Below are positions 1-7,521 of a DNA stretch of 15,264 nucleotides, piece after piece (positions within the stretch are counted from its first letter, which is position 1; each line of letters starts with the position of its first letter). Location of the stretch: assembly GCA_050701635.1 (NCBI GenBank), contig JBOGDF010000106.1, positions 1-15,264 on the forward strand, written 5' to 3'. Both the position numbers and the translations under genes were made by a program. The notes below the pieces were generated by a model. It worked only from the letters and a program-made list of their open reading frames with translations, did no database searches and was not told the DNA's origin. Source of the stretch: WHSM01 sp050701635. Its GTDB lineage: Bacteria; Actinomycetota; Actinomycetes; Mycobacteriales; Micromonosporaceae.

Positions 1-2
1 TT

Positions 3-45
3 GGAGAACCGTCCGAATACAACACCGGTATTCGGACGAACCTCC
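3..45 (-). terminator. Symmetric hairpin beyond the glutamate dehydrogenase gene
   Basis: Eleven perfect base pairs join 10-20 (CGTCCGAATAC) to 28-38 (GTATTCGGACG) around a 7-nt loop. A second 4-bp stem, GGAG at 3-6 with CTCC at 42-45, closes it after a symmetric 3x3 internal loop of AAC at 7-9 and AAC at 39-41. It starts 59 nt after the glutamate dehydrogenase stop. There is no T run, which is common for actinobacterial terminators. It could equally be an operator or the terminator of a convergent gene outside the window. The base pairing is seen; the function is inferred. Confidence 0.45.
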
Positions 46-104
46 GCCTTGCCGGACCGCCGCCTGACACCTGTCTCGCTCGACCAAGATCCACAGGACA
101 GACC

Positions 105-3100
105 CTAGCCGCCCGGCGAGGCCGACATCGCGCTGGAGCGGACCAGGGTACGGATCTGGCGCAGCACCACCGACAGCGCCGCCAGGTCGGCCTGCGATTC
201 GCCGAACTCGCCGATCGCGTTGCGGGCGCGGGCGATGTTCGACGCGTTCGCCTGCTCCCACGCCTCGATCCGGGCGTCGGCGCCCAGCTCGTCGGGCGTA
301 CTGGAGAGCACCTCGGTGGTGAGGGCGGCGAGGGCGGCGTACAGGTCGTAGCGCAACGCCATCCGGGCCAGGGTCTGCCACCGGTCCAGCCGGGACAGTG
401 CGGAGACCCGGTCCAGCAGCGCGTCGATCTTGAACCGCTCCGACAGCGCGTAGTAGACGCCGGCCACCTGCTGCAGCCCGAAGCCGGTGGCGCGCGAGAC
501 CTCGACCACGTCGAGCAGGCCGAACCCGTACATCAGGCGGGTGGACCAGCCCGCCAGCTCCTCCGGTACGCCGAGCTTGGCCAGCTTCGCCGCCCACTCC
601 CGCAGCGACTCCGCCTCGGTCCCGCAGAACAGCTCCCCGACCCGGGGCAGCAGCTCGCTGATGCCGGGACGCAGCCGCGCGATCTCCGCCGGTACGTCGA
701 CCGGGGTACGCGTCTGCACCAGCCACCGTACGGCCCGGTCCAGCAGCCGCCGGCTCTCCAGACACACCGCGACCTGGGCCTCGGCCGGCACCTGGTTGTC
801 CAGCGCCTCGACCGCCCGCCACAGCTCGGGCAGCCCGAAGACGTCGCGTACCACCACGTACGCCCGCAGGATGTCGGCGGCGGACGCGCCGGTCTCCTCG
901 ACCGCCCGGAAGAAGAAGGTGGTGCCGCCCCGGTTCACCGCCTCGCTGACCAGCACCGTGGTGACGATCTCGCGGCGCAGCGGGTGGTCGCCGGTGAGCT
1001 CGGCGAAGCGCTCCCGCAGCGGGGTCGGGAAGTAGCTGACCAGCAGCTCGCGGGTCCACTCCTCGTCGGGCAGCTCGGAGTCGCCGATCTCGTCCTCCAG
1101 GCGCAGCTTCGCGTACGACAGGAGCACCGCGAACTCCGGAGAGGTGAGCCCCAGCCCGTTGGCGGCCCGGGTGTCCAGCTCCTCCTCGGTGGGCAGCGCC
1201 TCCAAGGCGCGGTCCAGCCGGCCGCTGCGTTCCAGCTCCGCGATCAACCGCCGGTGTACGGACAGCAGCGGCGCCGCCTGCTGGCGGGCGTTGGCCAGCG
1301 CGGTGGCCTGGTCGTAGTTGTGCGCCAGCACCAGCCCGGCGACCTCGTCGGTCATCGAGGCGAGCAGCTCCACCCGCTCGTCGGCGGGCAGCTTCCCCTC
1401 GGCGATCGCCCGGTTCAGCAGGATCTTGATGTTGACTTCGTGGTCGGAGCAGTCCACCCCGGCGGAGTTGTCGATGAAGTCGGTGGTGACCTTGCCGCCG
1501 GTCCCGGTAGCACCGCCGCCGGCTCCCTGCAACGCATACTCGATCCGGCCGCGCTGGGTCAGCCCCAGGTTGCCGCCCTCCCCGATCACCCGGCAGCGCA
1601 GCTCACGGCCGTCGACGCGCACCGGGTCGTTGGCCTTGTCGCCGACGTCGGCGTGGCTCTCGGCGGCGGCCTTCACGTACGTGCCGATGCCGCCGTTCCA
1701 CAGCAGGTCGACCGGAGCGCGCAGGATCGCCTTGATCAGCTCCGGCGGTGGCAGCTCGGTCACCGTGGCGTCGGTGATCCCCAGCGCCTCGCGCAGCTGC
1801 GGCGAGATCGGGATCGACTTGGCGGTACGCGGCCACACCCCGCCGCCCTTGCTGATCAGCGACTTGTCGTAGTCGTCCCAGCTCGACCGCGGCACCGTGA
1901 ACAGCCGCTGCCGCTCCCGGAAGCCGACCGCCGCGTCCGGCGACGGGTCGACGAACACGTGCCGGTGGTCGAACGCGGCGACCAGCCGGATGTGCTCGGA
2001 GCAGAGCATGCCGTTGCCGAACACGTCGCCGGACATGTCGCCGATCCCGACCGCGGTGAAGTCCTGGGTCTGGGTGTCGACGCCCAGCTCTCTGAAGTGG
2101 CTCTTCACCGACTCCCAGGCGCCCCGGGCGGTGATGCCCATCTTCTTGTGGTCGTACCCGACGGAGCCGCCGGAGGCGAACGCGTCGCCCAGCCAGAAGC
2201 CGTACTCCACGGCGATCTCGTTGGCCAGGTCGCTGAAGGTCGCGGTGCCCTTGTCGGCGGCGACCACCAGGTACGTGTCGTCGCCGTCGTGGCGTACGAC
2301 CTGAGGGGGTGTCAGGACTTTGCCGGAGGTCGGGTCCAGGTTGTCGGTGACGTCCAGCAGCGCCGAGATGAACATCTTGTAGCAGGTCTGCCCCTCGGCG
2401 AAGAACGCGTCCCGGTTGGACGCCGGCGGCGCCTGCTTGAGTACGAAGCCGCCCTTCGCGCCGACCGGCACGATCACCGCGTTCTTCACCATCTGGGCCT
2501 TGACCAGCCCCAGCACCTCGGTACGGAAGTCCTCCCGGCGGTCCGACCAGCGCAGCCCGCCGCGCGCCACCGCGCCGAACCGCAGGTGTACGCCCTCGAA
2601 CCGCGGCGAGTACACGAAGATCTCGTACCGGGGCCGGGGCAGCGGCAGCTCGGGGATCTTCTGCGGCTCCAGCTTGAACGCGATGTACGACTTGGGCCGC
2701 CCGCCGTCGTTCACGCCGCGCTGGAAGAAGTTGGTACGCAGCGTCGCCAGCACCAGGTTGAGGAAGCTGCGCAGGATCCGGTCCTGGTCCAGGCTGCTCA
2801 CCCGGTCCAGCTCGGCGTCGATCGCACCCACCAGCTCGTCGGTGAACTGCGCCCGCTGCTCCGCACTGACCGCCAGCACCGGGCTGAACCGGGTCTCGAA
2901 CAGCGCCACCAGCAGCGCCGCCACCCCGGGGTACGCGGTGAACGTGGACTGCATGTAGTCCTGGCTGTACGGGGTCCCCGCCTGCCGCAGGTACTTCGCG
3001 TACGAGCGCAGGATCACCGCCTGCCGCCAGGTCAGCCCGGCGCGCAGCACCAGCTCGTTGAACCGGTCCACCTCGGCTTCGCCGCGCCACGCCGCCGAGA

Positions 3101-5156
3101 ACGCGTTCTCCACCTTGGACTGGATCTCCGCCATGTCCAGGCAGTTCTCCGGCGGCATCAGGCCGAAGTCGTACAGGTAGATCACGCCGTCCTCGCGGCG
3201 GATCTCGTACGGGCGCTCGTCGGCGACCTGCACGCCCAGCGAGTGCAGCACCGGGAGCACCGCGGAGAGCATCATCGGCTCGCCGTACCGGAAGACCTTG
3301 AACCGCACCTGGTCCGGCGCGCTCGGCTTGCGGTAGAGGTGCATCGCGAGCTGGCCCGGCTCGTCGAGCAGCTCCAGCTTCGCCAGGTCCTTGATCGCCT
3401 CGTACGGGGTGTGCTCGTCCTTGTACGTCTGCGGGTACGCGTCGACGTACCGCTGGTGCAGCTGTTTCGCCTGCTCCTCGCCGAGCTTGCGATCGAGCGC
3501 GATGTCGAAGTCGTCGTCCCAGTGCCGGGTGGCGTCGACCAACTCCTGCTGGATCGCGTCGATGTCGTAGTCGGTGGGCGGGCTCGCCGGGTCGGTACGC
3601 ACGATGAAGTGCACCCGGGCGAGCGGGCTCTCGCTGACCCGCGTGGTGTAGTCGACCCCGACGCCGTTCAGCTCCCGGAGCAGGATCTCCTGGATCTTGA
3701 GCCGGTTGGCGGTGGTGAACCGGTCCCGCGGCAGGTAGACCAGGCAGGACATGAACCGCCCGTACGCGTCCTTGCGCAGGAACAGCCGCAGCTGCCGCTT
3801 GCCCGCCAGCCGCAGCACGCCCATCACGTTGGCGAAAAGCTCGTTGGTGGTGGTCTGGAACAGCTCGTCGCGGGGGTACGTCTCCAGGATCTCGATCAGA
3901 TCCCGGCCGGAGTGGCTGCGGGAGGAGAGCCCGGAGCGCTCCATCACCTCGGCGACCTTGCGCTTGACCACCGGGAGCTCGCGTACCGAGTGCAGGTACG
4001 CCGCCGACGCCAGCAGCCCGAGGAACCGCTTCTCGCCGATCACGTCGCCGTCGGCGTCGAAGGTCTTCACGCCCACGTAGTCCAGGTACGCCGGCCGGTA
4101 GACCGTGGCGCGCGCGTTCGCCTTGGTGATGATCAGCAGCCGCTTCTCGAGGGCCTTGGCGTACGCCTCCGGCGCCATCGACGAGAGCACCCGCGGCCGC
4201 TGCTGGTCGGTACGCAGCACCCCCAGCCCGGTGCCGAGCTGCGCTTCCAGCACCTCCTCGTCGACCAGCTTGTACTCGCGGTAGCCGAGGAAGGTGAAGT
4301 TGTCGGCGGCGAGCCACCGCAGCAGGTCCACGGTGTCGGTGATGTCCTTGGCCGGCACCGGCAGCTGCGAGGCCTCCGGGGCGGCCAGCTCGTCGGCCAG
4401 CTCCAGCGCCTTGTGCCGCATCTTCTGCCAGTCCTCGACCACCTCGCGTACGTCGGTGAGCACGCTGGTGACGTCGCGCTGCAGCTCCTCGAGCTTCGCC
4501 GGATCCCGCTGCCGGTCGACCTCGAGGTGCATCCAGCTCTCGACCATCTCGTCGGGGCCGGCGTCGTCGAGCTCCAGCTCGGGGCAGACCTCGAGCAGCT
4601 TGCCGAGGAACTCACGGCGTACCACCACCTGGGGGTGCACCACCAGGTGCACCTCCAGACCGTGTGCGGTGAGCGCGGCGGTGACCGAGTCGACCAGGAA
4701 CGGCATGTCGTCGGTGACGATCTGCAGCATGGTGTGGGGCGCGATCCCGGGGCGCTCGTCGGGTGTGGTGATCGAGACCTTCGCCTCGCCGGCCAGCCGC
4801 TGCTCGGCCAGCGCGCGGTGCGCCACGGTGGCCTCGTACAGGTCCCGGCCGGTACGCCCGAACAGCTCCTCGTCCGGCACCAGCCGCCAGTACCGGTCCA
4901 GCAGCTCCGCGATCTCGGGGTTGTCCGCCGCCAGCTGCTGGGCCTCGGCGACCAGCCCTTCGCGGCTGGGCACCTCCTCCAGCAGCGACTCGTCCGCCTC
5001 GGCGGCCGCCAGCTCGGCGGCGACCGACGTGGGACCCGCCCCGTCTTGGCGCGCCGGGCTGGCGGCGACCACGCCGTCGGGCGCGCCGTCGGGTGATTCC
5101 GGGACCGCTCGCGCGCGCGTACCGTCCGCGCTCTTCGTCGCACGCCGCCGCGTCAT
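105..5156 (-). CDS. gdh: NAD-dependent glutamate dehydrogenase, 180-kDa class (Bac_GDH family)
   Basis: Converts L-glutamate and NAD+ to 2-oxoglutarate, ammonium and NADH in the cytoplasm, feeding amino-acid carbon into the TCA cycle. The 1683-residue length matches the large (L_180) actinobacterial enzymes such as those of Streptomyces and mycobacteria. ACT-like regulatory segments occupy about residues 128-180 (MLQIVTDDMPFLVDS) and 280-320 (DNFTFLGYREY). The catalytic core has PVGAKGG with Lys901, the dinucleotide-binding stretch GIGDMSGDVFGNG at 1037-1049, NGGIGTYVKA near 1156 and GEGGNLGLTQRGR near 1190, followed by NSAGVDCSDHEVNI and a helical C-terminal region. The ATG at 5156 is chosen because GAGGAGAG lies 10 nt upstream; an in-frame ATG at 5330 would add 58 low-complexity residues and falls in the promoter candidate. 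In mycobacteria this class is inhibited by GarA; nothing here shows that directly. Confidence 0.96.
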   Translation of the reverse strand: MTRRRATKSADGTRARAVPESPDGAPDGVVAASPARQDGAGPTSVAAELAAAEADESLLEEVPSREGLVAEAQQLAADNPEIAELLDRYWRLVPDEELFGRTGRDLYEATVAHRALAEQRLAGEAKVSITTPDERPGIAPHTMLQIVTDDMPFLVDSVTAALTAHGLEVHLVVHPQVVVRREFLGKLLEVCPELELDDAGPDEMVESWMHLEVDRQRDPAKLEELQRDVTSVLTDVREVVEDWQKMRHKALELADELAAPEASQLPVPAKDITDTVDLLRWLAADNFTFLGYREYKLVDEEVLEAQLGTGLGVLRTDQQRPRVLSSMAPEAYAKALEKRLLIITKANARATVYRPAYLDYVGVKTFDADGDVIGEKRFLGLLASAAYLHSVRELPVVKRKVAEVMERSGLSSRSHSGRDLIEILETYPRDELFQTTTNELFANVMGVLRLAGKRQLRLFLRKDAYGRFMSCLVYLPRDRFTTANRLKIQEILLRELNGVGVDYTTRVSESPLARVHFIVRTDPASPPTDYDIDAIQQELVDATRHWDDDFDIALDRKLGEEQAKQLHQRYVDAYPQTYKDEHTPYEAIKDLAKLELLDEPGQLAMHLYRKPSAPDQVRFKVFRYGEPMMLSAVLPVLHSLGVQVADERPYEIRREDGVIYLYDFGLMPPENCLDMAEIQSKVENAFSAAWRGEAEVDRFNELVLRAGLTWRQAVILRSYAKYLRQAGTPYSQDYMQSTFTAYPGVAALLVALFETRFSPVLAVSAEQRAQFTDELVGAIDAELDRVSSLDQDRILRSFLNLVLATLRTNFFQRGVNDGGRPKSYIAFKLEPQKIPELPLPRPRYEIFVYSPRFEGVHLRFGAVARGGLRWSDRREDFRTEVLGLVKAQMVKNAVIVPVGAKGGFVLKQAPPASNRDAFFAEGQTCYKMFISALLDVTDNLDPTSGKVLTPPQVVRHDGDDTYLVVAADKGTATFSDLANEIAVEYGFWLGDAFASGGSVGYDHKKMGITARGAWESVKSHFRELGVDTQTQDFTAVGIGDMSGDVFGNGMLCSEHIRLVAAFDHRHVFVDPSPDAAVGFRERQRLFTVPRSSWDDYDKSLISKGGGVWPRTAKSIPISPQLREALGITDATVTELPPPELIKAILRAPVDLLWNGGIGTYVKAAAESHADVGDKANDPVRVDGRELRCRVIGEGGNLGLTQRGRIEYALQGAGGGATGTGGKVTTDFIDNSAGVDCSDHEVNIKILLNRAIAEGKLPADERVELLASMTDEVAGLVLAHNYDQATALANARQQAAPLLSVHRRLIAELERSGRLDRALEALPTEEELDTRAANGLGLTSPEFAVLLSYAKLRLEDEIGDSELPDEEWTRELLVSYFPTPLRERFAELTGDHPLRREIVTTVLVSEAVNRGGTTFFFRAVEETGASAADILRAYVVVRDVFGLPELWRAVEALDNQVPAEAQVAVCLESRRLLDRAVRWLVQTRTPVDVPAEIARLRPGISELLPRVGELFCGTEAESLREWAAKLAKLGVPEELAGWSTRLMYGFGLLDVVEVSRATGFGLQQVAGVYYALSERFKIDALLDRVSALSRLDRWQTLARMALRYDLYAALAALTTEVLSSTPDELGADARIEAWEQANASNIARARNAIGEFGESQADLAALSVVLRQIRTLVRSSAMSASPGG

Positions 5157-5166
5157 AGGGTGCTCA

Positions 5167-5174
5167 CTCTCCTC
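5167..5174 (-). promoter_or_regulatory. Ribosome binding site fixing the glutamate dehydrogenase start
   Basis: On the minus strand GAGGAGAG lies 10 nt before the ATG at 5156. It is the only good Shine-Dalgarno match near the possible starts and favours the 1683-residue form over the 1741-residue one. Confidence 0.7.
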
Positions 5175-5311
5175 GCTGAGACCGAACCTCCGCAGACCAC
5201 CCGAACGGTGCCGACTTCTGCTGACTCGTGGTCGTGGAGGTACGTCGTCGCGGGTGTCTCTGCCCAGCCTAGAGCGCCCGGGGCGGGATGCGCTGCGCTG
5301 GGCCGGCTGCC

Positions 5312-5339
5312 ATACCCACTGCAGTGACATACCCGAAAC
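5312..5339 (-). promoter_or_regulatory. Stress-sigma-like promoter candidate with paired GGGTAT boxes
   Basis: Read on the minus strand, GTTT (5339-5336) is followed 18 nt later by GGGTAT (5317-5312). This resembles the GTTT...GGGTAT promoters of actinobacterial SigB/SigF sigma factors, although the spacer is slightly longer than the usual 14-17. A second GGGTAT sits at 5334-5329, and the perfect palindrome CACTGCAGTG (5317-5326) lies between them. If used, the glutamate dehydrogenase leader would be about 150 nt. Assignment to this sigma class is inference. Confidence 0.35.
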
Positions 5340-5363
5340 CAGGACTCGCCGGTACGACGCTCA

Positions 5364-5383
5364 ACGTCACGCGCAGTGACTGT
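5364..5383 (-). terminator. Weak hairpin after the ureohydrolase gene
   Basis: GTCAC (5366-5370) pairs with GTGAC (5376-5380) across a 5-nt loop; allowing one bulged base adds two more pairs. It begins 10 nt past the ureohydrolase stop and could be a weak terminator, but it may instead be one of a pair of similar sites upstream of glutamate dehydrogenase (see findings). Confidence 0.25.
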
Positions 5384-5393
5384 CTTTGCCGAC

Positions 5394-6398
5394 CTACCGC
5401 GCGTCGCGTTTACTCCGCGTCGTCTTTGCTCGGCGTCGTCGTTTCCCGGCGTCGTCGTCCGGGTCGGCGCCGAGCTCGTGCTGGCTGAGCTGCCAGACCG
5501 GGCGCAGGCCGCCCACCAGGGTGTCGACGATCTCGGCGGCGTACCGGCCGTCGGGGTCGTAGTCGGGGTCGAAGACGGTGACCTCCACGCCCAGGCAGGC
5601 GGGCCGGGTCACCAGGTCGGCGATCATGTGCTCCAGCTCCACGAACGCGATCCCGCCCGGGTCGGGGGCGTCCACCGCGGGCATCGCCGCCGGGTCCAGC
5701 ACGTCGACGTCGACGTGCACCCAGTAGCCGTCCACCGCGCCCAGCTCCTCGATCGCCCAGGCGGCGCTGCGGCCCGGCCCTTCGGCCCGGATCTGCGGCA
5801 CCGTACGGTGCACGATCCCGGCCGCCTTCAGGTCCATCCGGTACTCGTCGGAGTCGCGGATACCGAGCACCACGACATCCTCTTCCCGCAGGTACGGCCG
5901 CAGCTCGTCGATGTTGGTCAGGTCGCCCTGGCCGCGGCCGGTGACCAGCGCCAGGTCCTCCCCCGCGGCGGCCCCGGTGTACTCGGCGTTGCCGGCGTGC
6001 CGGAAGTCGGAGTGCCCGTCGATGAAGATCAGCCCGTACCGGCCGCCCTCGGCCGCGCGCCGCCGCCGCATCGCCAGCGCGGAGCCGAGCAGGATCGAAC
6101 AGTCACCGCCGAGCACCACCGGGAAGTCGCCGCGCTCGATCAGCCCTCCGATCCGCTCGGCGAGCCGGACCGTGTAGTCGGCGATCACGTCGGCCTGGCA
6201 CACCCCGTCGCCGGGCCGCCAGCCCTCCGGGTCGTACCGGGGTGCCACCACGCAGCCGGCCTCCACGGCGTGCAGCCGCGCCAGCAGCCCGTGGTCGCGC
6301 AGCGCCCCCGGCGCCTTCGCGCAGCCTGGCACCGTGCCGGGGCCGGGCGGCCGTAGCCCCAGGTTGGACGGCGCGTCGAGGAGTGCGATGCGGCGCAT
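5394..6398 (-). CDS. Ureohydrolase (arginase/agmatinase) family protein with GGDCS variant motif
   Basis: A 334-residue member of the dinuclear-metal ureohydrolase superfamily, which hydrolyses guanidino groups (arginine, agmatine, guanidinobutyrate, formiminoglutamate). Metal-site motifs are in order: GGDCS at 98-101, DGHSD at 127-131 (Asp127, His129, Asp131), DVDVLDP at 230-236 (Asp230, Asp232), and Glu272. The first ligand, normally His in GGDHS, is Cys100, and the usual DAH is DGH. The substrate cannot be read from sequence, so I give no gene symbol. The last ~20 residues are very basic (KRRRRAK...) and are encoded by a 16-bp repeat. The start ATG lies 7 nt after the stop of the thioredoxin-TPR gene with no good Shine-Dalgarno site, so translation is probably coupled. 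Confidence 0.88.
   Translation of the reverse strand: MRRIALLDAPSNLGLRPPGPGTVPGCAKAPGALRDHGLLARLHAVEAGCVVAPRYDPEGWRPGDGVCQADVIADYTVRLAERIGGLIERGDFPVVLGGDCSILLGSALAMRRRRAAEGGRYGLIFIDGHSDFRHAGNAEYTGAAAGEDLALVTGRGQGDLTNIDELRPYLREEDVVVLGIRDSDEYRMDLKAAGIVHRTVPQIRAEGPGRSAAWAIEELGAVDGYWVHVDVDVLDPAAMPAVDAPDPGGIAFVELEHMIADLVTRPACLGVEVTVFDPDYDPDGRYAAEIVDTLVGGLRPVWQLSQHELGADPDDDAGKRRRRAKTTRSKRDAR
5399..5462. repeat. 16-bp tandem repeat inside the ureohydrolase 3' end
   Basis: Copies at 5415-5430, 5431-5446 and 5447-5462 share a (C)CGCGTCGTC / CGGCGTCGTCGT core; the last two are identical over 12 bp. A degenerate copy at 5399-5414 matches the next in 12 of 16 positions. Because 16 is not a multiple of 3, each copy is read in a different frame. 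The array coincides with the basic C-terminal tail. Confidence 0.7.
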
Positions 6399-6405
6399 GG
6401 GCGGC

Positions 6406-7389
6406 TCAGAACAACGCGTTGGCGAGGTTGCGGCGCGCCTGCACCACGGCCGGGTCGTCCGGCTCCGCCAGAGCGAACAGCGAGATCAGGTGGGTACGGG
6501 CGGCCTCCCGCTCGTCACCGCTGGTGCGGCGTACCAGCTCGACCAGCCGGGCGTACGCCTGCTCCGCGAGGCCGGAGAGCACCTCGACGTCGGCGGCGCG
6601 CGCCTGCGCCTCGATGTCGTCCGGGCGCTGCGCCGCCTCACCGATCACCTGGTCCGGATCCAACCCCTCGGTACGCCGCAGCAGCCTTACCTGCGCCAGC
6701 CCGGCCTCCGCGCCCGGGTCAGCGGGACGCTCGGCGAGCAGCTTGGTGTAGAGCGCCTCCGCGCCGGCGTAGTCGCCGCTGGCCAGCGCGTCCTCGGCGG
6801 CGTCGACCTGCTCGTCGGCCTGCTCCGCGGCCGGTTCCGCCGCCGCCCCGGCCGGGGCAGCGGAGAGGCCGGCCTGCTTCGCCGCCTCGAGCAGCGCGTC
6901 CAGCCACTGCCGCAGCTGACTTTCCGGGATTACGCCGCTGAAGGCGTCCACCGGCTGGCCGCCGATCACCGCGTACACCATCGGGATGCCCTGCACCCGG
7001 AACGCCTGCGCGATCCGCTGGTTGGCATCGACGTCGATCTTGGCGAGCACCCAGCTGCCGTTGCCCTCGACCGCGAGCTTCTCCAGCACAGGGGACAGCT
7101 GCTTGCACGGCTCGCACCAGTCGGCCCAGAAGTCGATCACCACCGGGGTGTGCAGCGAGCGTTCCAGCACCTCGCTCTGGAACGTCGCCTCGCTGACGTC
7201 GATCACCGTCACGCCGCCGCCTGCCGCCGGGGTCGCGGCTTCGGCTTCACCGTTGCCGGCCGTCCCGCCCGCCAGGCCGGAATTCGGCGCGGCATTGCTG
7301 GGGGCCGGGCGACGGGCCTTCAACGCCGAAAGGTCGATCGCGCCGCGGGTGAACGCCGCGGCGGCCATCCGGGGGTCAGGTTGGCTCAT
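6406..7389 (-). CDS. Thioredoxin-TPR co-chaperone, YbbN/CnoX type
   Basis: A 327-residue cytoplasmic protein. Residues 1-57 form an Ala/Gly/Pro-rich leader containing GAIDLSALKARR. A thioredoxin fold covers about 60-170, with active site WCEPC (Cys92, Cys95), cis-Pro136 in the GIPM turn and the KIDVDAN strand. An acidic Ala/Glu linker and a TPR-like helical region follow (about 190-327; ALASGDYAGAEALYTKLL). This is the layout of YbbN/CnoX proteins, which protect or hold unfolded clients during oxidative stress; with both cysteines it may also form mixed disulfides. WCEPC replaces the usual WCGPC. GAGG lies 7 nt before the ATG. It is the first gene of a likely operon with the ureohydrolase. 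Client and partner identities are unknown. Confidence 0.9.
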   Translation of the reverse strand: MSQPDPRMAAAAFTRGAIDLSALKARRPAPSNAAPNSGLAGGTAGNGEAEAATPAAGGGVTVIDVSEATFQSEVLERSLHTPVVIDFWADWCEPCKQLSPVLEKLAVEGNGSWVLAKIDVDANQRIAQAFRVQGIPMVYAVIGGQPVDAFSGVIPESQLRQWLDALLEAAKQAGLSAAPAGAAAEPAAEQADEQVDAAEDALASGDYAGAEALYTKLLAERPADPGAEAGLAQVRLLRRTEGLDPDQVIGEAAQRPDDIEAQARAADVEVLSGLAEQAYARLVELVRRTSGDEREAARTHLISLFALAEPDDPAVVQARRNLANALF

Positions 7390-7495
7390 GCTCCAGCCTC
7401 GCTGTCGTCGTTTCGCCTACGCATCCGCCCAGTCTGACACCCCGCGCGATACCACCGGGCACCAGGCAGCTGTGACCGGGGGCCGGGGTGCGCGG

Positions 7496-7517
7496 TGCCG
7501 CCGGGCCAGGTGGCGGC
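7496..7517 (-). terminator. Possible hairpin after the lipase gene
   Basis: GCCGCC (7497-7502) pairs with GGCGGC (7512-7517) around a 9-nt loop, starting 4 nt past the lipase stop. It is short and has no T tail, in a very GC-rich setting, so the call is tentative. Confidence 0.3.
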
Positions 7518-7521
7518 GGGC

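Noticed and set aside
984..5096. 1370-codon plus-strand open frame opposite glutamate dehydrogenase
   Set aside because: Antisense shadow of a well-conserved gene in high-GC DNA; the translation is low in hydrophobic pattern, rich in repeats of V/L/H/R/Q and shows no family motif.
5157..5330. Longer glutamate dehydrogenase N-terminus starting at ATG 5330
   Set aside because: The added 58 residues are Arg/Ser-rich without family similarity, and the RBS at 5167-5174 serves the ATG at 5156.
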